From NCBI GenBank assembly GCA_964499485.1, contig CAZCLF010000002.1, positions 178,226 through 242,225 of the forward strand: a stretch of DNA of 64,000 bases, read 5' to 3'. This DNA comes from Ga0074130 sp964499485. GTDB taxonomy: Bacteria > Pseudomonadota > Gammaproteobacteria > Burkholderiales > Rhodocyclaceae. Made by a program: the position numbers and the translations under genes. The notes beneath the pieces are model-generated. The model saw only the letters and a program-made list of their open reading frames with translations, made no database searches and had not been told where the DNA came from. How positions within the stretch are numbered: position 1 is the stretch's first letter; the number at the start of each line of letters is the position of its first letter. Below are positions 1 through 8,721 of this stretch, piece after piece.

Positions 1-407
1 TGTTCATCGCCAGTGCGCATCCGCAAGCTGGCACAGAAGGGCACGGTGTTGATGTCTCGCACCGCGGCGGAAAGCCCGGCTTCATCAAAATCACGCGCAG
101 CGAACATGGCAAGGACTGCCTGCAACTGCCAGACTTTGTCGGTAACTTCTTTTTTAACACTTTCGGCAACATCGCCTTGAACCCGCGTGTCGGGCTACTC
201 TTCATCGACTACGCCAGTCACAACCTGCTGCACATCGCCGGGCATGCGCGGCTGATTCTCGATGGGCCGGAGATTGACGCGTATGCAGGAGCAGAGCGCA
301 TCCTGAGCATTGATGTCGATTCGGCCATCTGGCGCAGCAATGCCCTACCGCTGCAATGGAGCGAAGCAGAACTATCCCCTTTTCTCGAAAACACCGGGGA
401 GTGGTGA
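1..407 (+). CDS. Pyridoxamine 5'-phosphate oxidase-family protein (partial, 5' end missing)
   Basis: The frame is open from the window edge to the TGA at 405-407, giving about 134 residues of a C-terminal part. The visible sequence includes DVSHRGGKPGF and then NFFFNTFGNIALNPRVGLLFIDY, which resembles the flavin-binding split-barrel fold of PNPOx-like proteins (a beta-strand core with an N-P-R-V-G-L-L-F-I strand). These proteins bind FMN or a related cofactor. The substrate cannot be inferred. The start lies outside the window. Confidence 0.75.
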   Translation, partial: FIASAHPQAGTEGHGVDVSHRGGKPGFIKITRSEHGKDCLQLPDFVGNFFFNTFGNIALNPRVGLLFIDYASHNLLHIAGHARLILDGPEIDAYAGAERILSIDVDSAIWRSNALPLQWSEAELSPFLENTGEW

Positions 408-439
408 GAACGATCCGATTGATCACCCCTAGGAGACAC

Positions 440-1225
440 TTACGGCTGCGGATAGCCGAGAATCCAACCCTCCAGGGGCGGTAGGGCCATCTCATCGCAC
501 GACACTACTGGCGCAAAATCTGTGCTCAGCGAGCCATCCTGATCTGCCTCTGCCAGCCAGCGGCATAAGGCATAGGCATCGTGCTGATCTTGTTTCAGGA
601 AAGTGTTTGGATAACGGTGGCTGACCAAGGCCGGGTAGGCCTCGCAGATCACTGAACCTCCGACAGGGGTAGTCCAGCCATCAAACGGCCAGCAGTGCAG
701 CGATGGGACTTCCTGCAATAACCAGCGCAGCCACGGCAGACCAGCGTGGGTCGAACTCGCCACACTACCCGGCACATCAAAATGGAACACCGACTTGGCA
801 GCGCACTGCTGCTCGACTACGCGCCGCCAGCGTGAATCTCCACTGCGGGCTGCGCCACTACCGACACGACCATCACGCACATCTCGCACCGTGACGTCTG
901 GCGTATCGGTTGGCCAGTGTTGGCAGAAGTCGTCCAGAAACCCACGCCAGTCGGCAGCTAACCCATGCCGCTCGAAATACGCCTGCGGAAACGCGAAGCC
1001 GTGATCCACCCCCACCACCGTTGCCACCGGCTCGCGTAAGCGATCGCGCAACCAATGCACTAGTGCTTCGCGGCTCCAGTGCCCGGAAGGCCGCGAAGGG
1101 TTACGCATCTCTTGAGGCGCATCACTGCCTACCGCCATAAACACTCGCAAGCCACTTAAGCCGGTTTGCGATGTGGCAGCGCCGGAGTAGTCGATGCCGA
1201 TGTAGCGTTGAAACTTGGTGCTCAC
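440..1225 (-). CDS. DUF429-like RNase H-fold protein
   Basis: A 261-residue soluble protein of unknown function. IGIDYSG near residues 9-15 and VGVDHGFAFP near residue 91 are acidic strands typical of RNase H-like folds; a late QHDAYALCRWL helix and LEGWILG ending match the DUF429 pattern, where a conserved DA(Y/L)-A segment precedes the C terminus. No signal peptide or membrane segment is seen. It is convergent with the upstream PNPOx-like gene. The fold assignment is by motif only; biochemical activity is unknown. Confidence 0.6.
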   Translation of the reverse strand: MSTKFQRYIGIDYSGAATSQTGLSGLRVFMAVGSDAPQEMRNPSRPSGHWSREALVHWLRDRLREPVATVVGVDHGFAFPQAYFERHGLAADWRGFLDDFCQHWPTDTPDVTVRDVRDGRVGSGAARSGDSRWRRVVEQQCAAKSVFHFDVPGSVASSTHAGLPWLRWLLQEVPSLHCWPFDGWTTPVGGSVICEAYPALVSHRYPNTFLKQDQHDAYALCRWLAEADQDGSLSTDFAPVVSCDEMALPPLEGWILGYPQP

Positions 1226-1248
1226 AGCTACTCACCCATGCCGGACAA

Positions 1249-1740
1249 TCAGGCCAGCAGCCATACGCCAGCGAGGAGCGAGAGCACAGCCAATGTTGTC
1301 AGACGAATTCGCAAACGCAGATACCAAGCTGGCACACCACCGCAACGCATTTGGTAGACATCACAAGCATACTGAACCAGCAAGCCCAAGGACAACAGCA
1401 GTGAACCTTCCATACCGCCGAGCAAGCAGGCCAGCCAGCCGATCAGTGAGGGCACCACGCTCCAAATGAACAATGCATGCTGGCGCCCGCTATCGATCTC
1501 GGGCATGACCATCGCCAGCCCCCAGTGGATTGCTCCAAGAAAGCTCAGAATCACTGCGCCATACAACTGCTGTGCATGGAGTAAACGCGGCGTCAGCGTT
1601 GGCTCAAATAAGCCAAGCAACAGCGGCGCAGCAAAAGGGATCAGCCCGGCAAAGCCCAGCCAAGAGACCACAGCAGGCGGCGGGAGCGCATTCAGGCTCA
1701 GGGGGGAGGCAACATTGCGGGTATGGGCGTGCATGATCAT
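1249..1740 (-). CDS. DUF3429 integral membrane protein
   Basis: A 163-residue protein with about five hydrophobic segments, including WLGFAGLIPFAAPLLLG, YGAVILSFLGAIHWGLAM and VVPSLIGWLACLLGG. The G-A-V-I-L-S-F-L-G-A-I-H-W-G motif in the second segment is characteristic of DUF3429 inner-membrane proteins. The family has no established function. It lies 23 bases beyond the DUF429-like gene on the same strand and may share its transcript. Confidence 0.75.
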   Translation of the reverse strand: MIMHAHTRNVASPLSLNALPPPAVVSWLGFAGLIPFAAPLLLGLFEPTLTPRLLHAQQLYGAVILSFLGAIHWGLAMVMPEIDSGRQHALFIWSVVPSLIGWLACLLGGMEGSLLLSLGLLVQYACDVYQMRCGGVPAWYLRLRIRLTTLAVLSLLAGVWLLA

Positions 1741-1805
1741 TCTCTATGCAAAGAAACACCCTTCCCCGTCTGTATTCTACCCACAGACATAGGGCCACGG
1801 CGCAG

Positions 1806-2153
1806 TCAGCGTGGCTTGATGCGGGTACTTTTTGCCACGCGCTCGTAAAAGCCCGGCGGCTTGTTGCTCACCCAAGTGATGAACTTCTGCATCTGCGGAT
1901 GCGCACGAAGCGCCTCGGCTGTGTTCAGCTCACGCGCTAACTCAGTCTCAGTGAATAAACCATGAATTTGTCGATGGCAGATACGATGCAAATACTCAGT
2001 CGCACGGCCACCCTTGGACTTGGGCACCAGATGATGGGCATCCTTCTGTGCATCGGGAATGACGCGCTCGCAGATTGGGCAGATCAAGGGTGCAGGTGGC
2101 GCCTGCATCAATACAGCATTGGCAAGCTGATTTTTACGCACCTTGCCCAACAT
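1806..2153 (-). CDS. Small HNH endonuclease-family protein
   Basis: A 115-residue protein with a zinc-finger-like HNH core: C25-P-I-C28, then A-H40-H41-L-V-P-K-S-K-G-G, then L-H-R-I-C59-H60-R-Q-I-H64. The order Cx2C, DAHHLxP, CHxxIH fits stand-alone YisB-type HNH proteins. The chosen ATG at 2153 lies only 5 bases after the stop of the DCC gene, so the two are probably translationally coupled; an ATG at 2108 is an alternative. Longer upstream extensions would overlap the DCC gene and are unlikely. The DNA target is unknown. Confidence 0.78.
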   Translation of the reverse strand: MLGKVRKNQLANAVLMQAPPAPLICPICERVIPDAQKDAHHLVPKSKGGRATEYLHRICHRQIHGLFTETELARELNTAEALRAHPQMQKFITWVSNKPPGFYERVAKSTRIKPR

Positions 2154-2158
2154 ACTGC

Positions 2159-2584
2159 TTAGCCTTTGTCGAAATGCCGTACCAAAGCCTGCACACCCGG
2201 GCGCACCTTGAGGAACAGGCGGTACAAGCCCTCCATCAGCCACGGCATACCGGGAATACGGAACAACAGGGCCAGATAACGCCACCCCGGCAACTGCGAC
2301 CAGACATGAGCAAACGCGCGCGCACCGCTCAACATCTCACCTGCCTCGGTACGCACATGAAAGCGCCGCATCAGCTGCACTTGCGAAACACCATGCAAAC
2401 CTTCCGGCGCGGCGCTGCTGACATCCTGCCAATCAATCGGTGCATCTGCCGGCAAAGAACGGTACAGCCCGACCTCGCGGCGACACAGTGGGCACGAGTT
2501 ATCGAAATAGACCGTGGTACAAGCAGGTGCAGCCTCTGTAGGTGCCGCGCCCTGCTGAGCGGTGTCACTCGTTTCGCCATGCAT
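2159..2584 (-). CDS. DCC-family (DUF393) thiol-disulfide oxidoreductase-like protein
   Basis: A 141-residue protein beginning at the ATG preceded by AAAGGGA. V-Y-F-D28-N-S-C31-P-L-C34-R-R-E is the DxxCxxC signature for which the DCC family is named, near the start of a thioredoxin-like fold; G-A-R-A-F-A-H-V-W and the L-Y-R-L-F-L segment are also typical. It is predicted to act in thiol redox chemistry, but partners are unknown. It sits directly upstream of the HNH gene. An in-frame ATG further upstream at 2656 has no better ribosome site. Confidence 0.8.
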   Translation of the reverse strand: MHGETSDTAQQGAAPTEAAPACTTVYFDNSCPLCRREVGLYRSLPADAPIDWQDVSSAAPEGLHGVSQVQLMRRFHVRTEAGEMLSGARAFAHVWSQLPGWRYLALLFRIPGMPWLMEGLYRLFLKVRPGVQALVRHFDKG

Positions 2585-2727
2585 TGAAGTCCCTTTCAGA
2601 GATGCCCCCACAACATACGCCCCTTCACACTGTATGGAGGCATACATCGCACGCAAGTTCCGTCAGGGATTAACGCACACACAGAAACATTCCGCACGCT
2701 TAATTCGTGCGGAATGGATTTGTTGAT

Positions 2728-3582
2728 TTACTTACCGACGTTGAGGAAAGGAATCGGTGCGCCGGCGTAGATGTTTTGTGGCAACTGACCGTTCCACTTC
2801 TCTGCCTTGATCTTTTCGACCTCAATACGATTCAGCTCCAGTACGTCCTTGGAACGTGCCAGTGCTTCGCTCTTGAGGTGAATCGATTTTGCCTCTGCTT
2901 CAGCCGTTGCCACAGTGGCCTTGGCCTCAGCCTCGGCAACCGCAACCTTCTGCTTTTGCTCGGCCTCAACCGTTTTCAGCTTGTTCTCAGCAGCTAGCTT
3001 CTTTTGCTCTTGCGTCACCTTCTCGTTAATTGCGGCCATGTAATCGCCCGAGAATGAAAAGTTGCGCATATCAATATTGACCACTTGTGCACCATATAAA
3101 GCCAGCTTTGTGGTCAACCCCGCTGCGATTTCTGACGACACTGCTTGACGCTTGGCAATCAGATCCGTTGCCACATAGCGCGCAGTCACAGCCTTAAAGA
3201 CTTCCTGCGTTGCTGTGCCCACATAGCTGTCGAGATTCCCGTCGCGGCTGTAATTCTCGAATACATCCGCCACCTTATCGGGCTGGATACGATAACGCAC
3301 CGTCATGCTCACACTCACAGGCTGCGTATCTGCGGTTGCGCCATCTGCCTTTTCGACATCAGCTTGTTCAGCACGTACATTGAAAATGTTCAGCTTCTGC
3401 CAGGGCGGCAGAATCACCAGTCCTTCGGTCTCAATGCCGACGATCCTGCCGAACTGTGTCACCACACCCCGATGACCTGTGGGTACCTGGCCGAATGGCC
3501 AAATGATGGCGAGGGCCAGCAAAACCGCCACCCCAATTGCCACATACTTCACCAACGACATTTGACCTTCTGCCTGCAGCAT
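2728..3582 (-). CDS. Prohibitin/band 7 (SPFH) family membrane protein
   Basis: A 284-residue protein starting at the ATG behind AAAGGGGA. One N-terminal membrane segment (YVAIGVAVLLALAIIWPFG) is followed by a band 7 domain containing VPTGHRGVVTQFGRI and NIFNVRAEQADVEKADGATADTQPVSVSMTVRYRIQ (quoted in part), then an Ala/Glu/Lys-rich coiled coil around residues 185-250. SPFH proteins form large membrane rings and often scaffold or restrain proteases such as FtsH. This is a stand-alone copy, separate from hflK/hflC at 17-19 kb. Confidence 0.85.
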   Translation of the reverse strand: MLQAEGQMSLVKYVAIGVAVLLALAIIWPFGQVPTGHRGVVTQFGRIVGIETEGLVILPPWQKLNIFNVRAEQADVEKADGATADTQPVSVSMTVRYRIQPDKVADVFENYSRDGNLDSYVGTATQEVFKAVTARYVATDLIAKRQAVSSEIAAGLTTKLALYGAQVVNIDMRNFSFSGDYMAAINEKVTQEQKKLAAENKLKTVEAEQKQKVAVAEAEAKATVATAEAEAKSIHLKSEALARSKDVLELNRIEVEKIKAEKWNGQLPQNIYAGAPIPFLNVGK

Positions 3583-3792
3583 TGATTTCCCCTTTATATG
3601 GATTGAAACGTCTTCCCAGCGTCTCAGCACGGCTCTCAGCAGTACGCCTCAAGCTATCGGCGGACTAGTACCAGCGGAATGAACTTTACCATCCAGTCGC
3701 AATATTCATACTTTACGGAATATCAAATTATTGACTGCCACTTTATCTGTATCGATGTTTAGGCACTTCCCTCAGCTGACAACGGGCAAAGC

Positions 3793-4338
3793 TCAACGCC
3801 CCACCGTCATCCGCCGCAGCACATCGTCCTTGGTGATGAAATGATGCTTGAGCGCTGCGCCAATATGCGTAGCCAAAATAGCGATCAGTCCATACGCGAT
3901 ATAGCTATGCGCCGCGGCGTAGAACTCGAGCAGCGCTTCGTCTTTGTCAAAGATCATCGGTACGTCGAACAGACCAAAGAAGCTGAGGTGATAGCCGCCA
4001 TAGGATGAGTCCAGATAGCCGGTGACCGGCAGCGCCAGCATGATGAAATACAGCATGGCATGGCCAGCATGGGCTGCCAGTTGTTCCAGGCGACCCATGG
4101 TCACGGGCATACCGGGTGGCGGTGAGATTTTGCGCCAGACAACCCGCACAACCAACAATACAAATACGCCGCTACCGATGGTCTTGTGCAGATCATAGAG
4201 TGCCCACTTGGGGTCGCCATCTGGCTCACTGGTCATGTAAAGCCCTAAGCCAATCAAACCCAGAATCATGAGCGCCATGACCCAATGCAACAGCTTGGCG
4301 ACACTACCGTAAGTGTGAGGTGTATTACGCAGCGACAT
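3793..4338 (-). CDS. cybB: Cytochrome b561 family protein
   Basis: A 181-residue, four-helix membrane protein. His18 in KLLHWVM, His51 in DLHKTIG and later histidines in AAHSY and ATHIGAALKHHF are at positions expected for ligands of two b hemes. The L-H-W-x-M-A-L start and the G-x-L-H-K-x-I/T-G motif are typical of bacterial CybB, which transfers electrons at the inner membrane, often from quinol. The start overlaps the end of the MFS gene by 14 bases, implying one transcript. Confidence 0.85.
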   Translation of the reverse strand: MSLRNTPHTYGSVAKLLHWVMALMILGLIGLGLYMTSEPDGDPKWALYDLHKTIGSGVFVLLVVRVVWRKISPPPGMPVTMGRLEQLAAHAGHAMLYFIMLALPVTGYLDSSYGGYHLSFFGLFDVPMIFDKDEALLEFYAAAHSYIAYGLIAILATHIGAALKHHFITKDDVLRRMTVGR

Positions 4339-5524
4339 GGTGTTCCCCTTTTGAAAACAGCTTCCAGGCGACTGTGGCCGCCACTATCCAGAAAACCAGC
4401 GCCACCGTTTCAAGCACCAGTGCATCCACTTTCACCAACTTGTCCAACGTGATGCGCCCTGCGGCTGCCAGCGACAGCATGCAGAACCAGCCACCCATCG
4501 CGAGGCCATTGCCCATGCGAGTGGGCCATATGCGGACGACGCGCAAGGCTGAAAGGAAGAATGCGCCCCAAGATGCCCCTAACAAGGCTTGCCCAGCAAG
4601 CAGCACAGGCAAACTCGGCGCACTCAGGCACACCAACAACGCCCCACTGCCTAAGCAGGCTGCGTTACGTAACACTAGGCCGGCGCCGTGTTGATGCACC
4701 CAGCGCGGGACCACGATCATCGCCAAGCTGAAACCGACCCAAAACACAGGCAGCAACCATGGCAAGGTCTCCGCACTGACAAACTGTCGATACAGCACGA
4801 CTGAGGCAACAAAGGCATGAAACTGAAAGCCACAGGCCAGCAATAAGGTCAGCCCAAACACCCAAGCAATCGGACGTGACGGCAGTGCGCCAGCGGTATC
4901 AGGCGTTGGCGGCGTTCGGGCGGGTAAAGGCGGAACCGATGGCAAGCTAAAGCCGGCGATAGCCAGCGCAGCAGACGACAGCAAGAAAGGTAGCAAAGGG
5001 CTTACCCCTTTCAACCACAGGCCGATGAAGGGGGCGACAGCAGCACCCAGCGCAATCCCTGCGGCAACCTGCGCAAGACGTGTGGTTTGATTTGGCGCGC
5101 CCGGCAAACGATCCAGCAGCACAAACAAGGGCGCACGCAAGACCGAGGCGCTCACCACCCACACCGCTGTCGCCAATAACAACAAACCGGGTGTGCTGGA
5201 CACATAAGCTGCAACCAATGGCAGTGCCACAAATGCGGCGGCGGCAAGCAGATTAAAGGCAATCACCAACGGCGCTAGACGACGTGTCTGGGCCTCGATG
5301 CGATCCGCCCACACCCCCATCAAGGGGTCCATCACGGCAAACACGATTTGATCGAACAGAAAAATCGCCGCCAACCAGCTCCGGTCCAAACCCACCGACA
5401 CGAGCAGATCACCAAAATAGACGCCGTAGACGATCCAAGTGATCATGAACAAAAACTGAATCGCGGCAATTCTCAAAGTCGCCGCTTGCGCGCTACTGTC
5501 TGCTGTGTGCATGTGGATATCCAA
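4325..5524 (-). CDS. MFS transporter, GPH-like (melibiose-carrier type)
   Basis: A 399-residue protein with about twelve hydrophobic segments. Near the N terminus it has GDLLVSVGLDRSWLAAIFLFDQI followed by V-M-D-P-L-M-G-V-W-A-D-R, which resembles the D-P-x-x-G loop motif between helices 2 and 3 of glycoside-pentoside-hexuronide carriers. The substrate cannot be predicted. The stop overlaps the start of the cytochrome b561 gene. An ATG four codons further in is an equally possible start. Confidence 0.72.
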   Translation of the reverse strand: MDIHMHTADSSAQAATLRIAAIQFLFMITWIVYGVYFGDLLVSVGLDRSWLAAIFLFDQIVFAVMDPLMGVWADRIEAQTRRLAPLVIAFNLLAAAAFVALPLVAAYVSSTPGLLLLATAVWVVSASVLRAPLFVLLDRLPGAPNQTTRLAQVAAGIALGAAVAPFIGLWLKGVSPLLPFLLSSAALAIAGFSLPSVPPLPARTPPTPDTAGALPSRPIAWVFGLTLLLACGFQFHAFVASVVLYRQFVSAETLPWLLPVFWVGFSLAMIVVPRWVHQHGAGLVLRNAACLGSGALLVCLSAPSLPVLLAGQALLGASWGAFFLSALRVVRIWPTRMGNGLAMGGWFCMLSLAAAGRITLDKLVKVDALVLETVALVFWIVAATVAWKLFSKGEHHVAA

Positions 5525-5744
5525 AGCCGGAGACGTTGTGTCGCTAGGTGAGGTTCAATTCACAAGCGAAACTTAAAAATGAAACCAAGCAAGGTTCGCA
5601 CTTTAATACAACTTGATGGTACAAAATAAAGTCATCTCAATACGCACGACACTCTGAGTGGTGTTGGAGTGGTTTGACGATGACTATCAATCTGCACTAA
5701 CGAAGCATCCTGATCAGTGACTCAGGTTCGACCACGGTGAGCAA

Positions 5745-6095
5745 ATGAGCAAAATACTCAAGAAAATTGCAATCGCAGTAGGCACGCTGATGATTCTGCT
5801 TGTCTTACTAGTGGGCGGATTTGGCCTCTATTTTTTCATCACTGACAGCGGCATCAAAGACAAAGCCACCACATTCTGTAGCTCACTAGTGGCAGGCAGT
5901 TCAACAACCGGGATCGTTGAGCAAATTCAAGGCCTCGAGATCCGCGCAATGACGCAAGGATGGAAGCGACTCGAGAACGCCCAAGACGAGTTACAAGTGG
6001 TGTTTCCGGGAGCAATACCGCGAGACGGCTATCTGTGCACAATCTCGGCTAAAGACGAACGAGTGATCAGCGCAAGCTTAAGTCGGTTGGATTAA
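5745..6095 (+). CDS. Hypothetical membrane-anchored protein
   Basis: A 116-residue protein with a basic start (MSKILKK) and one strong hydrophobic segment at about residues 8-32 (IAIAVGTLMILLVLLVGGFGLYFFI), followed by a soluble domain with two cysteines (T-F-C near 44 and Y-L-C-T-I near 97). The topology suggests an inner-membrane anchor with the domain in the periplasm. No family was recognised. It stands alone between divergent and convergent neighbours, and ACGGTGAGCAA upstream of the ATG gives only a weak ribosome site. Confidence 0.6.
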   Translation: MSKILKKIAIAVGTLMILLVLLVGGFGLYFFITDSGIKDKATTFCSSLVAGSSTTGIVEQIQGLEIRAMTQGWKRLENAQDELQVVFPGAIPRDGYLCTISAKDERVISASLSRLD

Positions 6096-6108
6096 GCGCT
6101 TGAAACAC

Positions 6109-6834
6109 TCAATCGCGCCAGATCAGGCTGGCCATGCGACCTGTCACGCCGTCGCGGCGATAGGAATAGAAGCGTTCAGGATCACTCACGGTGCAAAAGT
6201 CACCGCCGTAAATATGGGCGATGCCTGCGGCGGCCAGCCGCTGTCGCGCGAGCTGGTAGATATCGGCCAGCCACTTATCGCCCTTGGCAACAAATGCAGT
6301 GGTTGCACGCGTGTCGTGCGCAACAAAAGCTGCCCTCACCTCATCACCCACTTCAAATGCTTGCGGGCCGATAGCGGGGCCCAGCCAAGCCAGAATCTCT
6401 GACGAAGGTACTTGCATCTGACGCACAGTATTTTCCAGCACCCCAGCCAGCAAACCGCGCCAGCCGGCATGGGCTACGCCGACAGCCTTGCCATCGCGAC
6501 TACAGAACAAAACAGGCAGACAATCCGCAGTCAATACCGCACAGACCTGCCCCGCACTAAAGCTAATGCTGGCATCTGCCGAACATCCGGCAAGTGCAGT
6601 GTCGGCGACCGCACAGTCAATACCATGTGTCTGATTCAACCACAGTGGATCAGATGGCAAATATGCACGTAACCATGCGCGGTTCAGCGCAACATGCGCG
6701 GGATCGTCGCCAACATGGTTACCCAGATTCAGCCCTTGCCAAGGGCCCACACTGGCGCCACCTGCACGCGTTGTTACCCGCGCGTGAACACCTGCGGGTG
6801 CAGGCCAATCGGGCAGGATGAAGGGACTGCTCAT
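6109..6834 (-). CDS. pgeF: Peptidoglycan editing factor / multicopper-like laccase-domain protein
   Basis: A 241-residue YfiH-family protein. His70 (NQTHG), Cys105 (ADCLPV) and His122 (AHAGWRG) form the zinc site conserved in PgeF, and GPAIGPQAFEVGDEV follows. In E. coli, PgeF removes wrongly incorporated residues from cytoplasmic peptidoglycan precursors; other members act on purine nucleosides. The start overlaps the end of rluD by 4 bases, a conserved arrangement in proteobacteria and evidence for co-transcription. Confidence 0.92.
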   Translation of the reverse strand: MSSPFILPDWPAPAGVHARVTTRAGGASVGPWQGLNLGNHVGDDPAHVALNRAWLRAYLPSDPLWLNQTHGIDCAVADTALAGCSADASISFSAGQVCAVLTADCLPVLFCSRDGKAVGVAHAGWRGLLAGVLENTVRQMQVPSSEILAWLGPAIGPQAFEVGDEVRAAFVAHDTRATTAFVAKGDKWLADIYQLARQRLAAAGIAHIYGGDFCTVSDPERFYSYRRDGVTGRMASLIWRD

Positions 6835-7850
6835 GGATGCTCGCGCAGGTCTTGCAGCAAGTCCGAGAAATCCTGCGGCAGCGGAGTTTCCCAGGCCATT
6901 TCAAGCCCAGTCACCGGATGCTCCAACGCTAAACGCCAGGCATGCAAGGCTTGGCGAGGGAAAGCATCCAGCCGCGCATCACCACTCACTTTACGGCCAT
7001 AGACCTGATCCCCCACCAGCGGATGGGTAATATTCGCCATGTGCACCCGGATTTGATGGGTACGCCCTGTCTCAAGCCGGCACTCCAGCAAGGTACACCG
7101 GGTAAAACGTTCAATGATCACGTAGTGGGTCCGGGCCTCACGCCCGCCTCCCATCACCGCCATGCGGGTGCGGTCGCGCGCGTGCCGACCTATCGGGGCA
7201 TCCACTAGGCCATCTTGCAACACCTGCCCCAACGCCAACGCCTGATAGTGACGACGCACCGTCCGTGCTTGTAACTGCCTGACCAGTGCCGTCTGTGCAG
7301 TCAGCGTCTTGGCGACAACCAGCAGGCCACTTGTGTCCTTATCAAGTCGATGAACAATGCCTGCTCGCGGGACCTCGGCCAATTGTGGGGCATGATGTAA
7401 CAGCCCGTTCATCAAAGTGCCGGACCAGTTGCCGCTGCCTGGATGCACGACCAAACCGACCGGCTTGTCGATCACAATAAGCGTGTCATCCTCGAACACA
7501 ATATTGAGCGGGATATTTTCGGCCTGAGCCGCCATGTCCTGCGGCGCCAGCACGGTCTCCATACTGACCTGCTCACCGCCCCACACCTTGTGCTTGGCAT
7601 CGCGAGACTCGCCATCCAGCAGGATATGTCCATCCTTCAGCCAGCCTTGCAGACGGCTGCGCGAGTGATCAGGAAACATCTTGGCCAATGCAGCGTCCAG
7701 CCGTAAACCGCTATATTCGGCAGGCACAGCCATGAGCATTACATCTTCAGACTCATCAGCAAGGTCGGGGGCATGGGTGGCTGGGCTATAATCGCCAGCG
7801 TCCCTTACGACGCCGTTTGTGGCGTCAATTTTCGAGGCATCATTCATCAT
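6831..7850 (-). CDS. rluD: 23S rRNA pseudouridine(1911/1915/1917) synthase
   Basis: A 339-residue protein from the start chosen here. An S4-like domain (LRLDAALAKMFPDHSRSRLQGW) precedes the RluA-type catalytic domain with A-G-I-V-H-R-L-D170-K-D-T-S-G, in which Asp170 is the nucleophile. RGRTHQIRVH-like sequence (TGRTHQIRVHM) is also present. It modifies helix 69 of 23S rRNA. The start is uncertain: ATGs at 7850/7847 overlap the divergent bamD start, while internal ATGs at 7739/7733 would remove a poorly conserved 37-residue leader and clear the bamD promoter. Confidence 0.9.
   Translation of the reverse strand: MMNDASKIDATNGVVRDAGDYSPATHAPDLADESEDVMLMAVPAEYSGLRLDAALAKMFPDHSRSRLQGWLKDGHILLDGESRDAKHKVWGGEQVSMETVLAPQDMAAQAENIPLNIVFEDDTLIVIDKPVGLVVHPGSGNWSGTLMNGLLHHAPQLAEVPRAGIVHRLDKDTSGLLVVAKTLTAQTALVRQLQARTVRRHYQALALGQVLQDGLVDAPIGRHARDRTRMAVMGGGREARTHYVIIERFTRCTLLECRLETGRTHQIRVHMANITHPLVGDQVYGRKVSGDARLDAFPRQALHAWRLALEHPVTGLEMAWETPLPQDFSDLLQDLREHP
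7787..7792 (+). promoter_or_regulatory. Candidate -10 box for bamD
   Basis: A perfect TATAAT lies 57 bases before the bamD ATG. The sequence 17 bases further upstream (around 7764) is a poor -35 box, so the call rests on the -10 element and its position. It falls inside the long form of rluD on the opposite strand. Confidence 0.45.
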
Positions 7851-8643
7851 GCGTAGTTTAGCGGTTTCTCTGGTTATCGCCCTGTCTTTGCTCCTGTCCG
7901 GTTGCAGTCTTCTGCCCGACCAGGTTGACGAAACTGCAGGCTGGACTGCCAACAAGCTGTATGCCGAAGCTAAAGATGCAATGGCGGATGGCGCATTCGA
8001 TAAGGCTGTCAAATACTTTGAAAAGCTGGAATCGCGCTACCCGTATGGTCGCTATGCACAACAGGCCCAAATCGAAGCTGCGTATGCCTACTACAAGCAA
8101 GGCGAAGTCGAATCTGCAATTGCTGCCTGTGATCGCTTCATTCGTCTACACCCCAATCACCCGAACGTTGATTACGTCTACTACCTGAAGGGTCTGGTGA
8201 ACTTCAACGAAGATCTAGGCATGCTCGGCCACATCAGCAATCAGGACTTGACCGAACGCGACCCCAAGGCGGCAAAGGAGTCCTTCGATGCCTTCCGCGA
8301 CCTGGTTACTCGCTTCCCCGACAGCAAGTACACGCCAGATGCAACGGCGCGGATGAAGTATCTAATTAATGCGTTGGCCTCACACCAAGTCCACGTTGCC
8401 AATTACTATATGAAGCGTGGTGCTTATGTTGCAGCGGTAAATCGTGCCCAGACATCCATCAAGACCTACCCAGATGCCCCAGCGAATGAAGCCGCGCTGC
8501 TCATCATGGTCAAGGCCTATGACGCGATGAACATGACCGATTTGCGTGATGACGCAGAACGCGTCATGCGCAAGAACTTCCCAGACAGTGAGTACTACAA
8601 GAAGGGCTTTGGCCGTGAAGTGCCTTGGTGGCAGCTTTGGTAA
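7849..8643 (+). CDS. bamD: Outer membrane protein assembly factor BamD
   Basis: A 264-residue lipoprotein. The N terminus MRSLAVSLVIALSLLLSGC is a lipoprotein signal with lipobox L-S-G-C, so Cys19 should be acylated. Tetratricopeptide repeats follow, including LYAEAKDAMADGAFDKAVKYF, YPYGRYAQQAQIEAAYAYY (both quoted in part as short runs) and the F-P-D-S-K-Y repeat. BamD is an essential part of the BAM complex that inserts beta-barrels into the outer membrane. The ATG at 7849 gives the proper signal; a GTG ten codons earlier would spoil it. Confidence 0.93.
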   Translation: MRSLAVSLVIALSLLLSGCSLLPDQVDETAGWTANKLYAEAKDAMADGAFDKAVKYFEKLESRYPYGRYAQQAQIEAAYAYYKQGEVESAIAACDRFIRLHPNHPNVDYVYYLKGLVNFNEDLGMLGHISNQDLTERDPKAAKESFDAFRDLVTRFPDSKYTPDATARMKYLINALASHQVHVANYYMKRGAYVAAVNRAQTSIKTYPDAPANEAALLIMVKAYDAMNMTDLRDDAERVMRKNFPDSEYYKKGFGREVPWWQLW

Positions 8644-8659
8644 AGGCGAAGCTACACAG

Positions 8660-8688
8660 AAAAAAGGGAGCTACGGCTCCCTTTTTTA
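8660..8688 (+). terminator. Rho-independent terminator after bamD
   Basis: AAAAAAGGGAGC, a short loop, then GCTCCCTTTTTT forms a stem followed by T residues, 17 bases after the bamD stop. The inverse A-run means it can also serve the convergent LysR gene. Confidence 0.9.
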
Positions 8689-8721
8689 ATGCGGTATGCA
8701 CAGTGCAGCGAGCGGTAACGA

